64,000 bases of DNA from CAWAND01 sp963807065 (GCA_963807065.1 CAWDZQ010000003.1:930001-994000); one strand, 5' to 3'. Shown: positions 52,699 through 61,636, numbered from the stretch's first letter. The notes: generated by a model not told the origin, from the letters alone. Made by a program: numbers and translations.

Positions 52699-53340
52699 TC
52701 ACCCCCCTACCGCGGCTGCAGGTATCTCCCTGCCCTGGAGCGTGAAGATCCATAGACTGACCGTCACGATCCACACCATCCCGATACCCTCGAAGATGTA
52801 GTCGGCGGGCGTCGCCATGCCCAGGGCGATCACCAATGACGCCCAGCCGAACCAGGCCGGAAAGGCCTTGGTGCGCAAGGCGACCAACCCTACCGCCCCG
52901 ATCATCAGGATAAGCCCATGCACCAAGCCCATCAGAGCACTGTACAGACTGTACATGACCCAAGCACTGGAAGGGTCAAGCCCCCCGGCATGGGCCGCCT
53001 GGCCGGCGGCATGATAGACCACCCCATAGGCAGCCATTGGACCAGCGCCGGCCAGCGCCCCGCCAGCCATGGCCGTGGCCGCCAGCCGTCCAGAACGGGA
53101 CTCGTGCGGCTTCAGCCAACTAAAAAGGCTGCCGGAAAACCACACCAGGGCCAGGCCGGCAAGCGTACCACTCCAGACGATGGCCAGGTCGCGGTCGGCC
53201 ACCGTGGTGAAGATTTCGGCCGCCCTAGCGGGTGTCGGAAGGTAGTCAAAGGCACCAAACAAGATCACGGCAATGGCAAGCAGAACCACGCTCGCCACGC
53301 CGGCCAGTGGAGCGAAGTCCGCAAGCTTCAGGCTTTTCAT
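52699..53340 (-). CDS. Polytopic membrane protein of unknown function
   Basis: A 213-aa protein with about six hydrophobic segments, including FAPLAGVASVVLLAIAVILFGAFDYLPTPARAAEIFTTVADRD and GLVHGLILMIGAVGLVALRTKAFPAWFGWASLVIALGMATPADYIFEGIGMVWIVTVSLWIFTLQG. No family is recognised with confidence. The frame and the DNA on its 3-prime side are intact. Confidence 0.72.
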   Translation of the reverse strand: MKSLKLADFAPLAGVASVVLLAIAVILFGAFDYLPTPARAAEIFTTVADRDLAIVWSGTLAGLALVWFSGSLFSWLKPHESRSGRLAATAMAGGALAGAGPMAAYGVVYHAAGQAAHAGGLDPSSAWVMYSLYSALMGLVHGLILMIGAVGLVALRTKAFPAWFGWASLVIALGMATPADYIFEGIGMVWIVTVSLWIFTLQGREIPAAAVGG

Positions 53341-53833
53341 ATGGGGCCTCCTTCGGATTGAACGATCGCGCCGCCGGCGGCATCCTACGCTTTTGCAGTT
53401 CTAATCCTAGTGGCAACATTATCCCGATGTCATGGGGCACGCGCCCCATCAAGACCGGGAAGCTTGCCCCCTTCCAGGGATGCGCCCAGCGCCGGGGGAG
53501 TATCTGTGGGCTGAGACGCTGCGCGAGGCCGGTGCACTGGTTCTTGCCGGCGGGTCAGACTCCGGCGCGGCTGGCAATCAAGCTTGGATCACAGGTTGAG
53601 CCTCGCGCTGCAGGTGGGAGCAAGCGGAGAAGTCGCCGCCGCGCCTGGCAACCCGGATGAGCGACGGGCGGGTCAGACTGCAGGCGGCCAAATCCCGTTG
53701 GTCTCGGATGGCCGGGCAGGACACCCATGGCGATCCAGAGATGGCGCCCCTTCGGAGTGGCATCCAGCTCTCGCTGAATCCCCTGAAGTTGACCTTGGGT
53801 CCGATAAATGCCAACCTCAGGACAGGCTGTGGG
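53341..53833. other. Intergenic, no supported gene
   Basis: About 490 bases between a minus-strand membrane protein start and the end of a minus-strand lipoprotein. Frames on both strands are Arg/Ser-rich shadows. No strong repeat or hairpin. Confidence 0.4.
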
Positions 53834-54997
53834 TCAGGGGCCGGTCCTGCAGTCGGTATCGAGCGGCTCGACCTCGAACAGGCTCTCAGGTGACCAGTCA
53901 CCCCACACGCCGTTCTGCATGGCGCGCACCTTCCAGCGCCACAGCGATCGGTTCTGGTTAGCGACGTAGCCGGTCGACTCCCGCAGATACCTCGTGCTGG
54001 CGGTGTGATCGTCGATGACCGGGACGGTGGCATTGGACCCGATGACGTAGATACCGTAGTCCTGACTCGCCGGGCACGCCGACCATGTGAATTCCCATGT
54101 CATCGGATCTGAGTGGTTTGTGCAACCGTTGTCCATTGTCCCTCCGTCGGCTGGCGCCAGCGGCGCGGGCACACAGCCTTCGGTGGGCGGCTCGGGCGGA
54201 AGGGTCGGCTCGGGCGGAGCGGTTGGCGTCTCATCTTCCTCCCCGCCGATGGAGAAACTGAAATCCCCGGTCCCTTCCTCATCCATGACGTAGAACGCAG
54301 CTGGCAGCCGGTCGAAAGCCGTGTTCCCCAGCTCACCCAGCTTGTCAAATGCGCCTCCCATATCGCCGCCAATCTGCGTGAGGGAGACATATGTGTCGTC
54401 GCGCACCAGGATCAGCGTCCCCTGGGAATACGTAGCGATCGAGTACACAAGCCAAACCACATGCCCGTCAGGTCCATCGGCCTCGACAAGTTCCACCCCC
54501 GACCCCTGGAAGAGCTCGGCCAGGCGCGTCACGGTGTCCATCAAGGTCAGATCGGGGAGCTGGATGTTCACTGCCTCGAACTTGGCCTGCATCTCGGGGT
54601 CGCCGCTGAACCCGGCCAGCAGTCCCATGCTCAGTGCGGTGAAAGCCTTGGCCTCGTCACCCTGGGCTGCGCTGAGAACCACCTGCACCATTTGGCTGGG
54701 GTCATCGGATGGCAGCATGTAGGTACAGCCGCCGGTGCCCATGGCGGGTTGTGCCTGGACCGCTCCCCCAAGCAAGGCACCAACCTCCTGGTCGCTGAGC
54801 AGCGAACAGGGATCCAACTGCACCCTCTCGGCCGGCGGCTCGGTGGCAGCGGGTTGCGTCGTTTCGGTGGCAGGAGCAGGTCGTGCTGTGGGCGTGGCTT
54901 CAGGCTCGAAGAGCGTCGTCGGCGCGTTGCACGCCGATGAGAAGACCAGGGTCAGGGCGACCGTGAGCGCGAGATGCTGTACTGTGTCCGGTTTCAT
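53834..54997 (-). CDS. DUF3558-like lipoprotein with Thr/Pro linkers
   Basis: A 387-aa exported lipoprotein (lipobox SSAC) with a Thr/Pro/Glu linker, then a domain beginning VQLDPCSLLSDQEVGALLGGAVQAQPAMGTGGCTYMLP that resembles DUF3558-type solute-like lipoproteins (Cys pair). A Pro/Glu linker (TAPPEPTLPPEPPTEGC) precedes a C-terminal fibronectin-like part (MTWEFTWSACPASQDYGIYVIG and SLWRWKVRAMQNGVWGDWSPESLFEV). Function unknown. A palindromic site is 335 bases upstream of ATG 54997. Confidence 0.8.
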   Translation of the reverse strand: MKPDTVQHLALTVALTLVFSSACNAPTTLFEPEATPTARPAPATETTQPAATEPPAERVQLDPCSLLSDQEVGALLGGAVQAQPAMGTGGCTYMLPSDDPSQMVQVVLSAAQGDEAKAFTALSMGLLAGFSGDPEMQAKFEAVNIQLPDLTLMDTVTRLAELFQGSGVELVEADGPDGHVVWLVYSIATYSQGTLILVRDDTYVSLTQIGGDMGGAFDKLGELGNTAFDRLPAAFYVMDEEGTGDFSFSIGGEEDETPTAPPEPTLPPEPPTEGCVPAPLAPADGGTMDNGCTNHSDPMTWEFTWSACPASQDYGIYVIGSNATVPVIDDHTASTRYLRESTGYVANQNRSLWRWKVRAMQNGVWGDWSPESLFEVEPLDTDCRTGP

Positions 54998-55589
54998 GGT
55001 GGGTCCTCTCCATTTCTCTGGGGGACAGGCGGGGTTGAGATCGCCGGACAGGCGTGGGCTACGGTTTGGTTGTTGTGGGAATAGGACGTCCTCTGACTCT
55101 TCGTGACGACAGTGGCTGGAGATCGCTCATTCATGCCGGGTCGATGGAGGGAGCGTATCACTCCCCCTACCCGTGCCGCTCGAGGCTCACGCTAAGTCCG
55201 GCCGGGGCCATGCCCGGCACAGCTGCTGAGCCATCCCCAGCATACAACAATCATCTCAGGTTCGTCTAGCGTCGCCCCTCACGACCGATGCGAGCGCCGT
55301 CCGGCCAGCACCAAGGACTAGTCCAACAAGTTTGTGAAGGATTTCATAATCGGGGGTGCATGCGACAGCCTGGAAGGCGTGCGTGAACACACAATAGTCG
55401 TGTCCCCACAGCCCAGCGTCGCCCGGCATCGTCCGAAGTTCTTGGCAGGCTCCGGGCCGGCATGATAAGGCCAGCTCCCGAAGGCTGGGGCCTGGGGCCG
55501 CCGGAGTTGCCCTGAAGGGGAAGCCAGCGCCAAACGCTGCCGACAAGTTGCTGGTATTGGGTGATGGCAGGCAGGCGAGGTCCGGACCC
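54998..55589. other. Intergenic with palindromic site
   Basis: About 590 bases, holding the palindrome at 55332-55349, a short catacaacaa-type repeat near 55238 and no supported gene. Part of this space is covered by weak minus-strand frames. Confidence 0.45.
55332..55349. promoter_or_regulatory. Rex-like palindrome 5
   Basis: TTGTGAAGGATTTCATAA fits TTGTGAA-N4-TTCACAA with one mismatch in the right arm. It lies between the end of the hydrolase-cyclase gene (55590) and the lipoprotein gene starting at 54997. Confidence 0.55.
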
Positions 55590-56918
55590 CTAGTCCTCCA
55601 GGACGCTATACAGCCGCCATTCGTCCTCGAGACCCTTGAAGGCGTGCAAGCCTTGATCTTCAAACTTGATTTCAGATCCGGCAACCAGGTCCTTGACGGT
55701 CTGCGACACCAACACCTGGCCGGCAGTGGCCAAGGCGACCACCCGCGCGGCGATATGGACCGCGATACCCGAGATCTCGTCTCCGCTCAGGATCAACTCC
55801 CCGGTGTGAAGTCCGACTCGAACTGAGATTCCAAGCGGCTGCACCGCATCCCGGATGGCAAGGCCGCATCGGGTCGCCCGGGCCGGTCCATCGAACATGG
55901 CGTAGAAGCCATCCCCGGTCGTTTCTATCTCCCGGCCTCGATGAACGTCAAATTCATGCCTGATCGTGGCATGATGGCTTTCAAGCAAGTCTCTCCACCT
56001 GCGATCTCCGAGCTCTTGAGCTCGTTCTGTCGATCCCACGATATCTGTGAACATCACCGTTGAAACGACGCTATCGATCATCGCCGTACCCGTGTGGCCG
56101 GTGAGGAATTCTTCGATCTCATCCAGAATGCGCTTTGCCGGTTCCGCGAATGGAAGATGATCTTCTGAATCGATCTCGACCAGTTTGGCGCCTAGGATCC
56201 GCTTGGCCATGTAACGGCTGGCCTCAACGCTAATGGCCCTATCGCCAGTGGCGTGAAGAAGCAATGTCGGGACCCTTATCGACGGCAGAATATTTCGTAT
56301 GTCGATCTCGGCATTCATGCGGTTCAGGGCCAGCGCCGTGGCTGGACTGGCGCCGGTTCGGAGCAGTTACGCCCACCAGCTCCGGAAACGGGGATCATCG
56401 CTGATGCTGGGGGCCCGCAGATCGAGGCCCACCGGACCGCCCCAACCCTCTTCGACCTGCTTGTTGAATTCGGACCACGCTTCGGGCGATCGTGCCCAGG
56501 GATAGTCCTCTGCCTTCCGAGCGGTTGGGTAGGACCCGATCATGATCAGGGCGGCAGTTCGAGCCGGGTAGGTCACCGAGAACAAAGCGCACATGGGCCC
56601 GCCTTCCGAGGTGCCTAGCAGGGCGGCCCGCTCTGAGCCCGCCGCATCGAGCACGGCGCGCACGTCATCCATCCGTTCCTCAAGCGTCGGGGGCTGAGAT
56701 ACACGGTCGGAAATCCCGGTGCCGCGTTTGTCGAAAAGCAAGACCCTGGCAAAGCGCCCTAGCCGGTTGAAAAAGCGCACGACGGACGGCTCTTCCCAGA
56801 ACGTGTCGAGGTTGGACACCCAGCCCGGGACGACGAGCAGATCGACCGGGCCTTCGCCGAAGACCTGGTAGGCGATGTTCAGGGAACCAGCTTGGGCAAA
56901 TCTGATCTCGGGTGGCAT
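55590..56918 (-). pseudogene. Alpha/beta hydrolase-nucleotide cyclase, interrupted by TAA
   Basis: A single frame of 443 codons from ATG 56918 to the stop at 55590, with one in-frame TAA at 56367-56369 (codon 184). Before it is an alpha/beta hydrolase domain: DLLVVPGWVSNLDTFWEEP, VLLFDKRGTGISDRV, and the elbow LLGTSEGGPMC (Ser104). After it, in the same frame: LLRTGASPATALALNRMNAEIDIRNILPSIRVPTLLLHATGDR (hydrolase end) and then a class III adenylate/guanylate cyclase: STVMFTDIVGSTERAQELGDRRW (metal-binding Asp), ATGDGFYAMFDGPARAT, and SVRVGLHTGELILSGDEISGIAVHIAARV. The hydrolase-cyclase pairing is known in signalling proteins. The TAA is in the linker between the domains. A Rex-like site lies 200 bases upstream. 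Confidence 0.82.
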
Positions 56919-57117
56919 AGCTCGGCGTGTCTGCTAGCTGCGGGTCGTGGTGAATGGGTATCCAAACAGGTTGGGTGGCGTCGGCCAGCGGGCTCGACTC
57001 CTGCCCATTATCGGTTACTTTCCGTTGTTTCGCTCAGCAGGCCCGATTTGGCCGGCGTGGTTGGTAGGGACTGCGGCAAGTTCGCTCCGGTCAGAAGCAG
57101 GGCTATGCATGGCCCAC

Positions 57118-57135
57118 TTGTGAAGACGTTCACAA
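57118..57135. promoter_or_regulatory. Rex-like palindrome 6, perfect, upstream of hydrolase-cyclase
   Basis: TTGTGAAGACGTTCACAA matches TTGTGAA-N4-TTCACAA perfectly. It lies 200 to 217 bases upstream of ATG 56918. A cyclase gene controlled by such a site could form a feedback loop if the binder senses nucleotides, which is inference. Confidence 0.72.
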
Positions 57136-57215
57136 ACGTTTGCACTTGGGCGACGGGTGAAGGCATGCCTGGGCGCTGTGTCAAGGCTTACTATGGACAT
57201 TGCCCGCCTAACGCC

Positions 57216-57270
57216 CTCGAGCTTCGCGAGGCACCCTGAACGCACCCGAAGCGGATCGGCCGGGGCCGCT
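57216..57270. repeat. Dispersed intergenic repeat, copy 2
   Basis: CCCTCGAGCTTCGC, CCTGAACGCACCCGAAG and GCGGATCGGCCGGGG are shared with copy 1 (49308-49398) at about 80% identity by eye. It lies about 80 bases from the perfect palindrome at 57118. Confidence 0.5.
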
Positions 57271-57344
57271 CATCGCCCTGCCCCAGGCCATCCTGAGCGA
57301 TCCGGCCCGGGGATCGACAAGGCTTCCGGCACTTAGGCTGGGCG

Positions 57345-58472
57345 CTATGGGCCAATCAGGCGGCCAAGGAGGATCTGGACAAGCCAGACGGCGACAGGCA
57401 GGACGATCGCGGCCAGGATACCCCGGAAGGTGCCCGCTTCCCATGGCCAAGTTGGGATGCGTCCCAAGGCGGTCTGCTCAATCTCCAGGCTTGATAGCGC
57501 CCTGTTGAGCTGATCCATCCCACCGAGGTCCCCCTTGTCGAGCTGATCGTGGAGCTGCATGGTGGCTGCCTCGAAGCGCAGGGCCACCGCAGACATGTGG
57601 TGCTTCTTCTCAGCAACCAGGCGACGATGCGCACCCCACAGCGGCAGAGCAAAAATCGCGATAGCGACCACCGAGATGATCACGCCGAAGCCGATCTCCG
57701 CCGAGGCGACCTCGCCCATCGCCCAGTAGGCGGCACCCCACCACAGGTAGGGGTAAACAAGGAGCGCCAACGCCGTCAGGGCTCCAGGCGTGGAAAGACC
57801 GTACAGGGGCCCAAGCCGGTACAGGTTGATGTGGGCGTGGTGAGCGTAGATGTGACTGATCAGGCGGAGCTGGCGGACCGAGTGGTACAGAAACAGGACC
57901 GTCATGGCGTTGGACGGAAGGAAAATCGCCACCAAGACAGCGACGGACAGGGGTGTTCGCACCGCACCAGCCATGAGATTAGGAATCGAGGCCGTGCCGG
58001 GGACCGGCAGAAAGGCAAGAAGGGCAAAGACAGCACCACCGAGGGTCGCAAAAAGGGCTGGGCGCGACGGAAGCGTGGTGAGTTGGTATGCGAGCAGTTC
58101 GTACGGCGCCCCTTTTGAGGGGGAAGTCTCCGCTGAAGCACGTTCAGCGCCCAGCAGCGACCGGGAGGCGTCGATGGCGGTGGAGGCTGAACGGTCGATA
58201 TAGTGCATGAAGCCCAGGAGATAGGCACCGTTGGCGAACGCCCAAGCGCTCACGGGGACGAAGGCGCCGGCCGGGTACGCGCCTTCGTGCCACTGGACCC
58301 ACGGGCCGGCGGCCCCCAACACGGCCGCCAGCCCGAAGTAGAAGAGCCAAGGTGGAATGGGGAGTTTGTCGACCCAGCCCTTCAAACGGTCAAACCAACT
58401 GGGGGGATAGGGAGCCGCGAACGAACTGGACTCGGTCACCTGGGCCGACTGCGCCCCTTTCCTTACTGGCAT
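57345..58472 (-). CDS. Polytopic membrane protein of unknown function
   Basis: A 375-aa protein with about six membrane segments starting from ATG 58472 (MPVRKGAQSAQV). The frame to 58625 is open but its residues look non-coding. After the first segments (FYFGLAAVLGAAGPWVQW) a soluble stretch (YIDRSASTAIDASRSLLGAE) and further segments (FATLGGAVFALLAFLPV, TPLSVAVLVAIFLPSNAMTVLFLYH) follow. A long helical segment (SAVALRFEAATMQLHDQLDKGDLGGMDQLNRALSSLEIEQTALGRIP) and a final membrane anchor complete it. No family is recognised. Confidence 0.75.
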   Translation of the reverse strand: MPVRKGAQSAQVTESSSFAAPYPPSWFDRLKGWVDKLPIPPWLFYFGLAAVLGAAGPWVQWHEGAYPAGAFVPVSAWAFANGAYLLGFMHYIDRSASTAIDASRSLLGAERASAETSPSKGAPYELLAYQLTTLPSRPALFATLGGAVFALLAFLPVPGTASIPNLMAGAVRTPLSVAVLVAIFLPSNAMTVLFLYHSVRQLRLISHIYAHHAHINLYRLGPLYGLSTPGALTALALLVYPYLWWGAAYWAMGEVASAEIGFGVIISVVAIAIFALPLWGAHRRLVAEKKHHMSAVALRFEAATMQLHDQLDKGDLGGMDQLNRALSSLEIEQTALGRIPTWPWEAGTFRGILAAIVLPVAVWLVQILLGRLIGP

Positions 58473-58855
58473 GGCCAAATCCTCGGCTTGCGACGCATGG
58501 TTGCTTCGATATCCAAACGAAGGATTGGAACCCGACAAAGCGGATCGGCCGGGGCCACCGGCCCTCCTGCCCATCGACCATACTGAGCATACAACAAACA
58601 CCTCAAATCCGCCCAGTCTTCCCATCCCGGCCAGGTCGGCCTTAGCGACATGTCAACTAAATGAGGCGACGCTCAGATTTTCACGTGGGAGAAAGCAATC
58701 TGACTCGACGCCCTGCTGATGACCCGGAGGACTATGGCCAACGGCGGACCTTCTGATGGGTGCGCCGAGAAAACTCGAGCGCATCCCGGCGCCATCCCAT
58801 TCGCCCTTGGACGTATACTCATCTTTTCTCGCCGCCGTCTTGTTGAGGGCCACCC
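58473..58855. other. Intergenic with repeat copy 3
   Basis: About 380 bases between divergent genes (membrane protein minus, glycosidase-like plus). Contains partial repeat copy 3 at 58537-58605. Other frames are shadows. The promoters of both genes lie here. Confidence 0.45.
58537..58605. repeat. Dispersed intergenic repeat, partial copy 3
   Basis: GCGGATCGGCCGGGGCC and CCCTCCTGCC are shared with copy 2 and copy 1, and ACTGAGCATACAACAAAC with the end of copy 1 (49377-49398). The first half of the repeat is absent. Confidence 0.45.
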
Positions 58856-60370
58856 ATGTGCAAACCGTCTCACTTTCTCTGCTTCAGCCTCGCCCTATTC
58901 CTCGGCGCCTGCAACTTTCCCTCTGCGCCAGTCACCGGGGCCCCAACGCCACCCTCCACCCAATCAACAATCCCCACCGTTCCACCCCCCACGCTGCTCG
59001 CCACGCTACCCCCCACGCCATCACCCACCCCGGAACCGCCTGCCCTTTCTCTCGATCACCAGCCGCTGTATTGGTTTGCGCCGCTCAACCTGGAACAGGT
59101 TGGCCGCGGCTCCGTCGATTATATGGATCTGTTTACCCCAGATGCGGATTGGAATGAGGCCGCCGGTCACCTCCAGGTCTTCAAGCTGTACGGGGGCTGG
59201 GCAGAAACCGGTCCATTTGGCGAGCTGGAACAAGCCGTCGCGGCGATCCGCCAGCGGGGTCTCGGACTGGCCATCGAACACAGCCCCCTATTCCCTGATG
59301 ACACCTGCGGCCAAAGCATTGAAGGCTTCGCCGGGCCCGGCTTCCTCAAAGCCGTCCAGCGCGTCAAGGATGCCGGCGGAAGCCTCAATTACGTCGCCCT
59401 TGACGAACCCTATTATTGGGCCCACTTTTACGATGGCGACCAGGCCTGCCAATGGTCCACCGAGAAGATTGCCAAGGACGTCGGGGACATGATCCTCCAG
59501 GCCCGGCAGATCTTCCCGGATCTGATCGTGGGTGATATAGAACCGGTCACCGGGCCGGCCAACGCCGCCGCTTACAAGGCTTGGCTCGAGACCTTCCGAG
59601 CCGTCAACGGGTTTGATATAGCCTTCCTGCATCTGGATATGGACTGGAGCCATTCCACCTGGCCTGACGAGGCACTTCAGATGGAAGCCTACGGGCGCGA
59701 ACTGGGCATCCCGATCGGCATGATTTACATCGGCAACTCATTTGAAGAAGACAACGCCACCTGGCTGGCCACCGCCGGCGAACGCGTCAAACGCTACGAA
59801 CTGGTGGCCGGCGGCCGACCGGACCACATCATCTTCCAATCCTGGAACGACAAGCCCGATCACGTCCTGCCCGAAAGTGACCCCACTGCTTACACCTGGT
59901 TTGTAAAGACCTACTTCGAAGACCGATCCCTGCTGGGCCTAAGCGCAGAAACCTTGGCCCATAACCTAGCGCTCGGGAAGCCGGTCCGCACTTCCCGCAA
60001 TTTGTCCGGCAACGAAGGTGCGCTGGCGGTGGACGGCGACGCCGGTACGTTGTGGAGCTCCGGCGGTGACGCTCCCCAATGGATCGAAGTGGATCTCGGT
60101 CAAGCTCTTGACATCGGCTCGGTCCGACTGCTCATCAGCCAGTACCCGGCAGGCAGCACCGTGCACCGCGTGCTGGGCAAGGGCGCCGGCGCGGGTGCAA
60201 GCTTCTCTGAGCTCACCCGGTTTGAAGGCTCCACCGAAGATGGCCAATGGCTGGAATTTTCGCCAGACGAAACCTGGACGGGCGTCCAGTACATCCGCGT
60301 CGAAACCGTCGCCAGCCCCTCCTGGATTGCCTGGCGGGAGATCGAAGTCATCGCCCCCGATACGCCTTAG
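58856..60370 (+). CDS. Glycosidase-like TIM-barrel lipoprotein with discoidin domain
   Basis: A 504-aa exported lipoprotein (lipobox LGAC near residue 19), a Thr/Pro linker (PTPPSTQSTIPTVPPPT...), and an enzymatic part of TIM-barrel type (LYWFAPLNLEQVGRGSVDYMDLFTPDAD, LNYVALDEPYYWAHFYDGDQACQW, FDIAFLHLDMDWSHSTW, IPIGMIYIGNSFEEDNATW). The last ~140 residues are an F5/8 type C (discoidin/CBM32) module (LALGKPVRTSRNLSGNEGALAVDGDAGTLWSSGGDAPQWIEVDLGQ). It probably acts on or binds a surface polysaccharide; the catalytic pair cannot be assigned with certainty (E in ALDEPYY is one candidate). Confidence 0.85.
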   Translation: MCKPSHFLCFSLALFLGACNFPSAPVTGAPTPPSTQSTIPTVPPPTLLATLPPTPSPTPEPPALSLDHQPLYWFAPLNLEQVGRGSVDYMDLFTPDADWNEAAGHLQVFKLYGGWAETGPFGELEQAVAAIRQRGLGLAIEHSPLFPDDTCGQSIEGFAGPGFLKAVQRVKDAGGSLNYVALDEPYYWAHFYDGDQACQWSTEKIAKDVGDMILQARQIFPDLIVGDIEPVTGPANAAAYKAWLETFRAVNGFDIAFLHLDMDWSHSTWPDEALQMEAYGRELGIPIGMIYIGNSFEEDNATWLATAGERVKRYELVAGGRPDHIIFQSWNDKPDHVLPESDPTAYTWFVKTYFEDRSLLGLSAETLAHNLALGKPVRTSRNLSGNEGALAVDGDAGTLWSSGGDAPQWIEVDLGQALDIGSVRLLISQYPAGSTVHRVLGKGAGAGASFSELTRFEGSTEDGQWLEFSPDETWTGVQYIRVETVASPSWIAWREIEVIAPDTP

Positions 60371-60542
60371 TTCGACATCTCGCCTGACAACATGGGGGAA
60401 CCCCAGACGGATCAAGTTGTGGGATGGAGTGGGCGGAAGGCACCTGGTCGGGCTGGATGTGCATACTGCGCTCGAGGTTACTTGACGCCTCATCAGCCGG
60501 TGAGCTCGGCTTTCGAGTGGATTGGCAACTGACCGCATCTTC

Positions 60543-60560
60543 TTGAGAAGGGATTCACAA
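60543..60560. promoter_or_regulatory. Rex-like palindrome 7, one mismatch
   Basis: TTGAGAAGGGATTCACAA fits TTGTGAA-N4-TTCACAA with one mismatch in the left arm. It is intergenic, about 170 bases after the discoidin-lipoprotein stop and 400 bases before the next gene. Confidence 0.45.
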
Positions 60561-60666
60561 GCGGCCGGGGAAAGCAGGATGGCAGCCAACCAGGGGCCAA
60601 GGGTTCAGCCCCTAGGGCCAAGCGCTTGTGCTACACGTGGATGGTTCAAACGGCAGAGGGGAGGCA

Positions 60667-60807
60667 ATGACCATGATGTACGGAGCCGATCTGGCCATCG
60701 CAGCCAAGCTAGCAGGTCACAGTAGCTTTGAGACGAGCATCATCTACGACCGGAGGGGGATCGATTCGATGATGGAAGCTGCTGAGGGTTTGATACTACC
60801 AGTCTAG
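60667..60807 (+). pseudogene. Tyrosine recombinase (phage integrase) C-terminal remnant
   Basis: A 46-codon remnant of an integrase C-terminus: MTMMYGADLAIAAKLAGHSSFETSIIYDRRGIDSMMEAAEGL, ending in TAG 60805-60807. The catalytic segment keeps the late His (AGHSS) and the nucleophilic Tyr (SIIYDRRG). The rest of the enzyme is absent. It marks a former mobile element and lies at the left edge of a region that looks lower in GC. Confidence 0.7.
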
Positions 60808-60966
60808 AAGTACGAAATTCCCCCACGAAAGGCGGTAGGGGTTCGTATGTGGTGATCGGTCGCAACCTGGTGTCAGTACGTCTGTCCTTCTTGCGCTTTG
60901 CTTGTGCGGATGCTACACTCGCTAACAACCAGAAAGCCCATCCAACCTCTAAATAGGGGGACCCCT

Positions 60967-61584
60967 ATGTCTCAGAACAGAAGCTCCTTTTTCGTCCTTG
61001 TTGCTGTTCTCGTTCTCACTTCCACTGTCCTTGCGTGCGGTTCCAGCGTTCAGGTAAACACACCAACATCAGAATCCGCTTCCGGTGGCGGTGAAACATC
61101 AGGTGGTGCATCGGCGCCAACGGAGGCGATGGAGCAGCCGACAGCTACCGCGAAAGCGCTAGGATCAGCTCGGAGCGCCCCCGCACCAGTTGGGTCCGAA
61201 GTGGTTGTTGATGAGATGGCGATCAGCGTGCAGGATGTCGTAAACCCAGCCGACGACATTATCGCAAAGGGGAATTCGTTCAACTCCGATGCCGAGGCTG
61301 GAAACCACTACATCTTTGCTGACCTATCAGTGACGTGCGAGAAGACCTCAGATGAGTCATGCAACCTGAGCGGATACGAGTTTTCGGTAATCAATTCATC
61401 CGGTGTGACGCACGATCCTGAGATCTTTGTTGCAGGTGTCGATGGCATGTTCGAAGGTGGCGAGTTCTATGGCGGGGCCACGAAGACGGGGTATCTGACT
61501 TTCATTGTGCCGGATGATGATACAGGATTGATTATGAAATACTCTGCGATCCTGTCGGACGAAGCGTTCCTGTCACTTCAGTAG
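60967..61584 (+). CDS. DUF4352-type lipoprotein
   Basis: A 205-aa exported lipoprotein. Start is ATG 60967 (MSQNRSSFF), with AGGGGG upstream. Lipobox VLAC (about residue 23), then a Gly/Ser/Thr/Pro linker, then a beta-sandwich domain of DUF4352/immunoglobulin-like type: MAISVQDVVNPADDIIAKGNSFNSDAEAGNHYIFADLSVTCEKTSDESCNLSGYEFSVINSSGVTHDPEIFVAGVDG. Two cysteines (CEKTSDESC) may pair. The ligand is unknown. Confidence 0.82.
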   Translation: MSQNRSSFFVLVAVLVLTSTVLACGSSVQVNTPTSESASGGGETSGGASAPTEAMEQPTATAKALGSARSAPAPVGSEVVVDEMAISVQDVVNPADDIIAKGNSFNSDAEAGNHYIFADLSVTCEKTSDESCNLSGYEFSVINSSGVTHDPEIFVAGVDGMFEGGEFYGGATKTGYLTFIVPDDDTGLIMKYSAILSDEAFLSLQ

Positions 61585-61600
61585 TGAAACCGGAGATCTG

Positions 61601-61636
61601 AAACCGCTCGGGGACAGAAGCCTCCCGATCGGTTTT
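61601..61636 (+). terminator. Hairpin terminator candidate after DUF4352 gene
   Basis: AAACCG and CGGTTT flank a GC core (CGGG and CCCG) with two mismatched pairs in the stem, followed by a short T run (TTTT). It lies 17 bases after the stop at 61584. Confidence 0.55.

Larger units (their letters stand above)
56919..57344. other. Intergenic with palindrome and dispersed repeat
   Basis: About 425 bases holding the perfect palindrome at 57118-57135 and copy 2 of the dispersed repeat at 57216-57270. No supported gene. Confidence 0.5.
60371..60966. other. Intergenic with recombinase remnant
   Basis: About 595 bases holding a degenerate palindrome at 60543-60560 and the tyrosine-recombinase remnant at 60667-60807. 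Nothing else is supported. Confidence 0.5.

Noticed and set aside
53578..54033. 151-codon minus-strand frame
   Set aside because: Arg/Pro/Ser-rich shadow overlapping the lipoprotein gene.
22802..60560. Palindromes interpreted as CRP sites only
   Set aside because: TGTGA-N6-TCACA fits most, but the inner A/T bases are conserved as in Rex operators. I keep CRP/FNR as an alternative.
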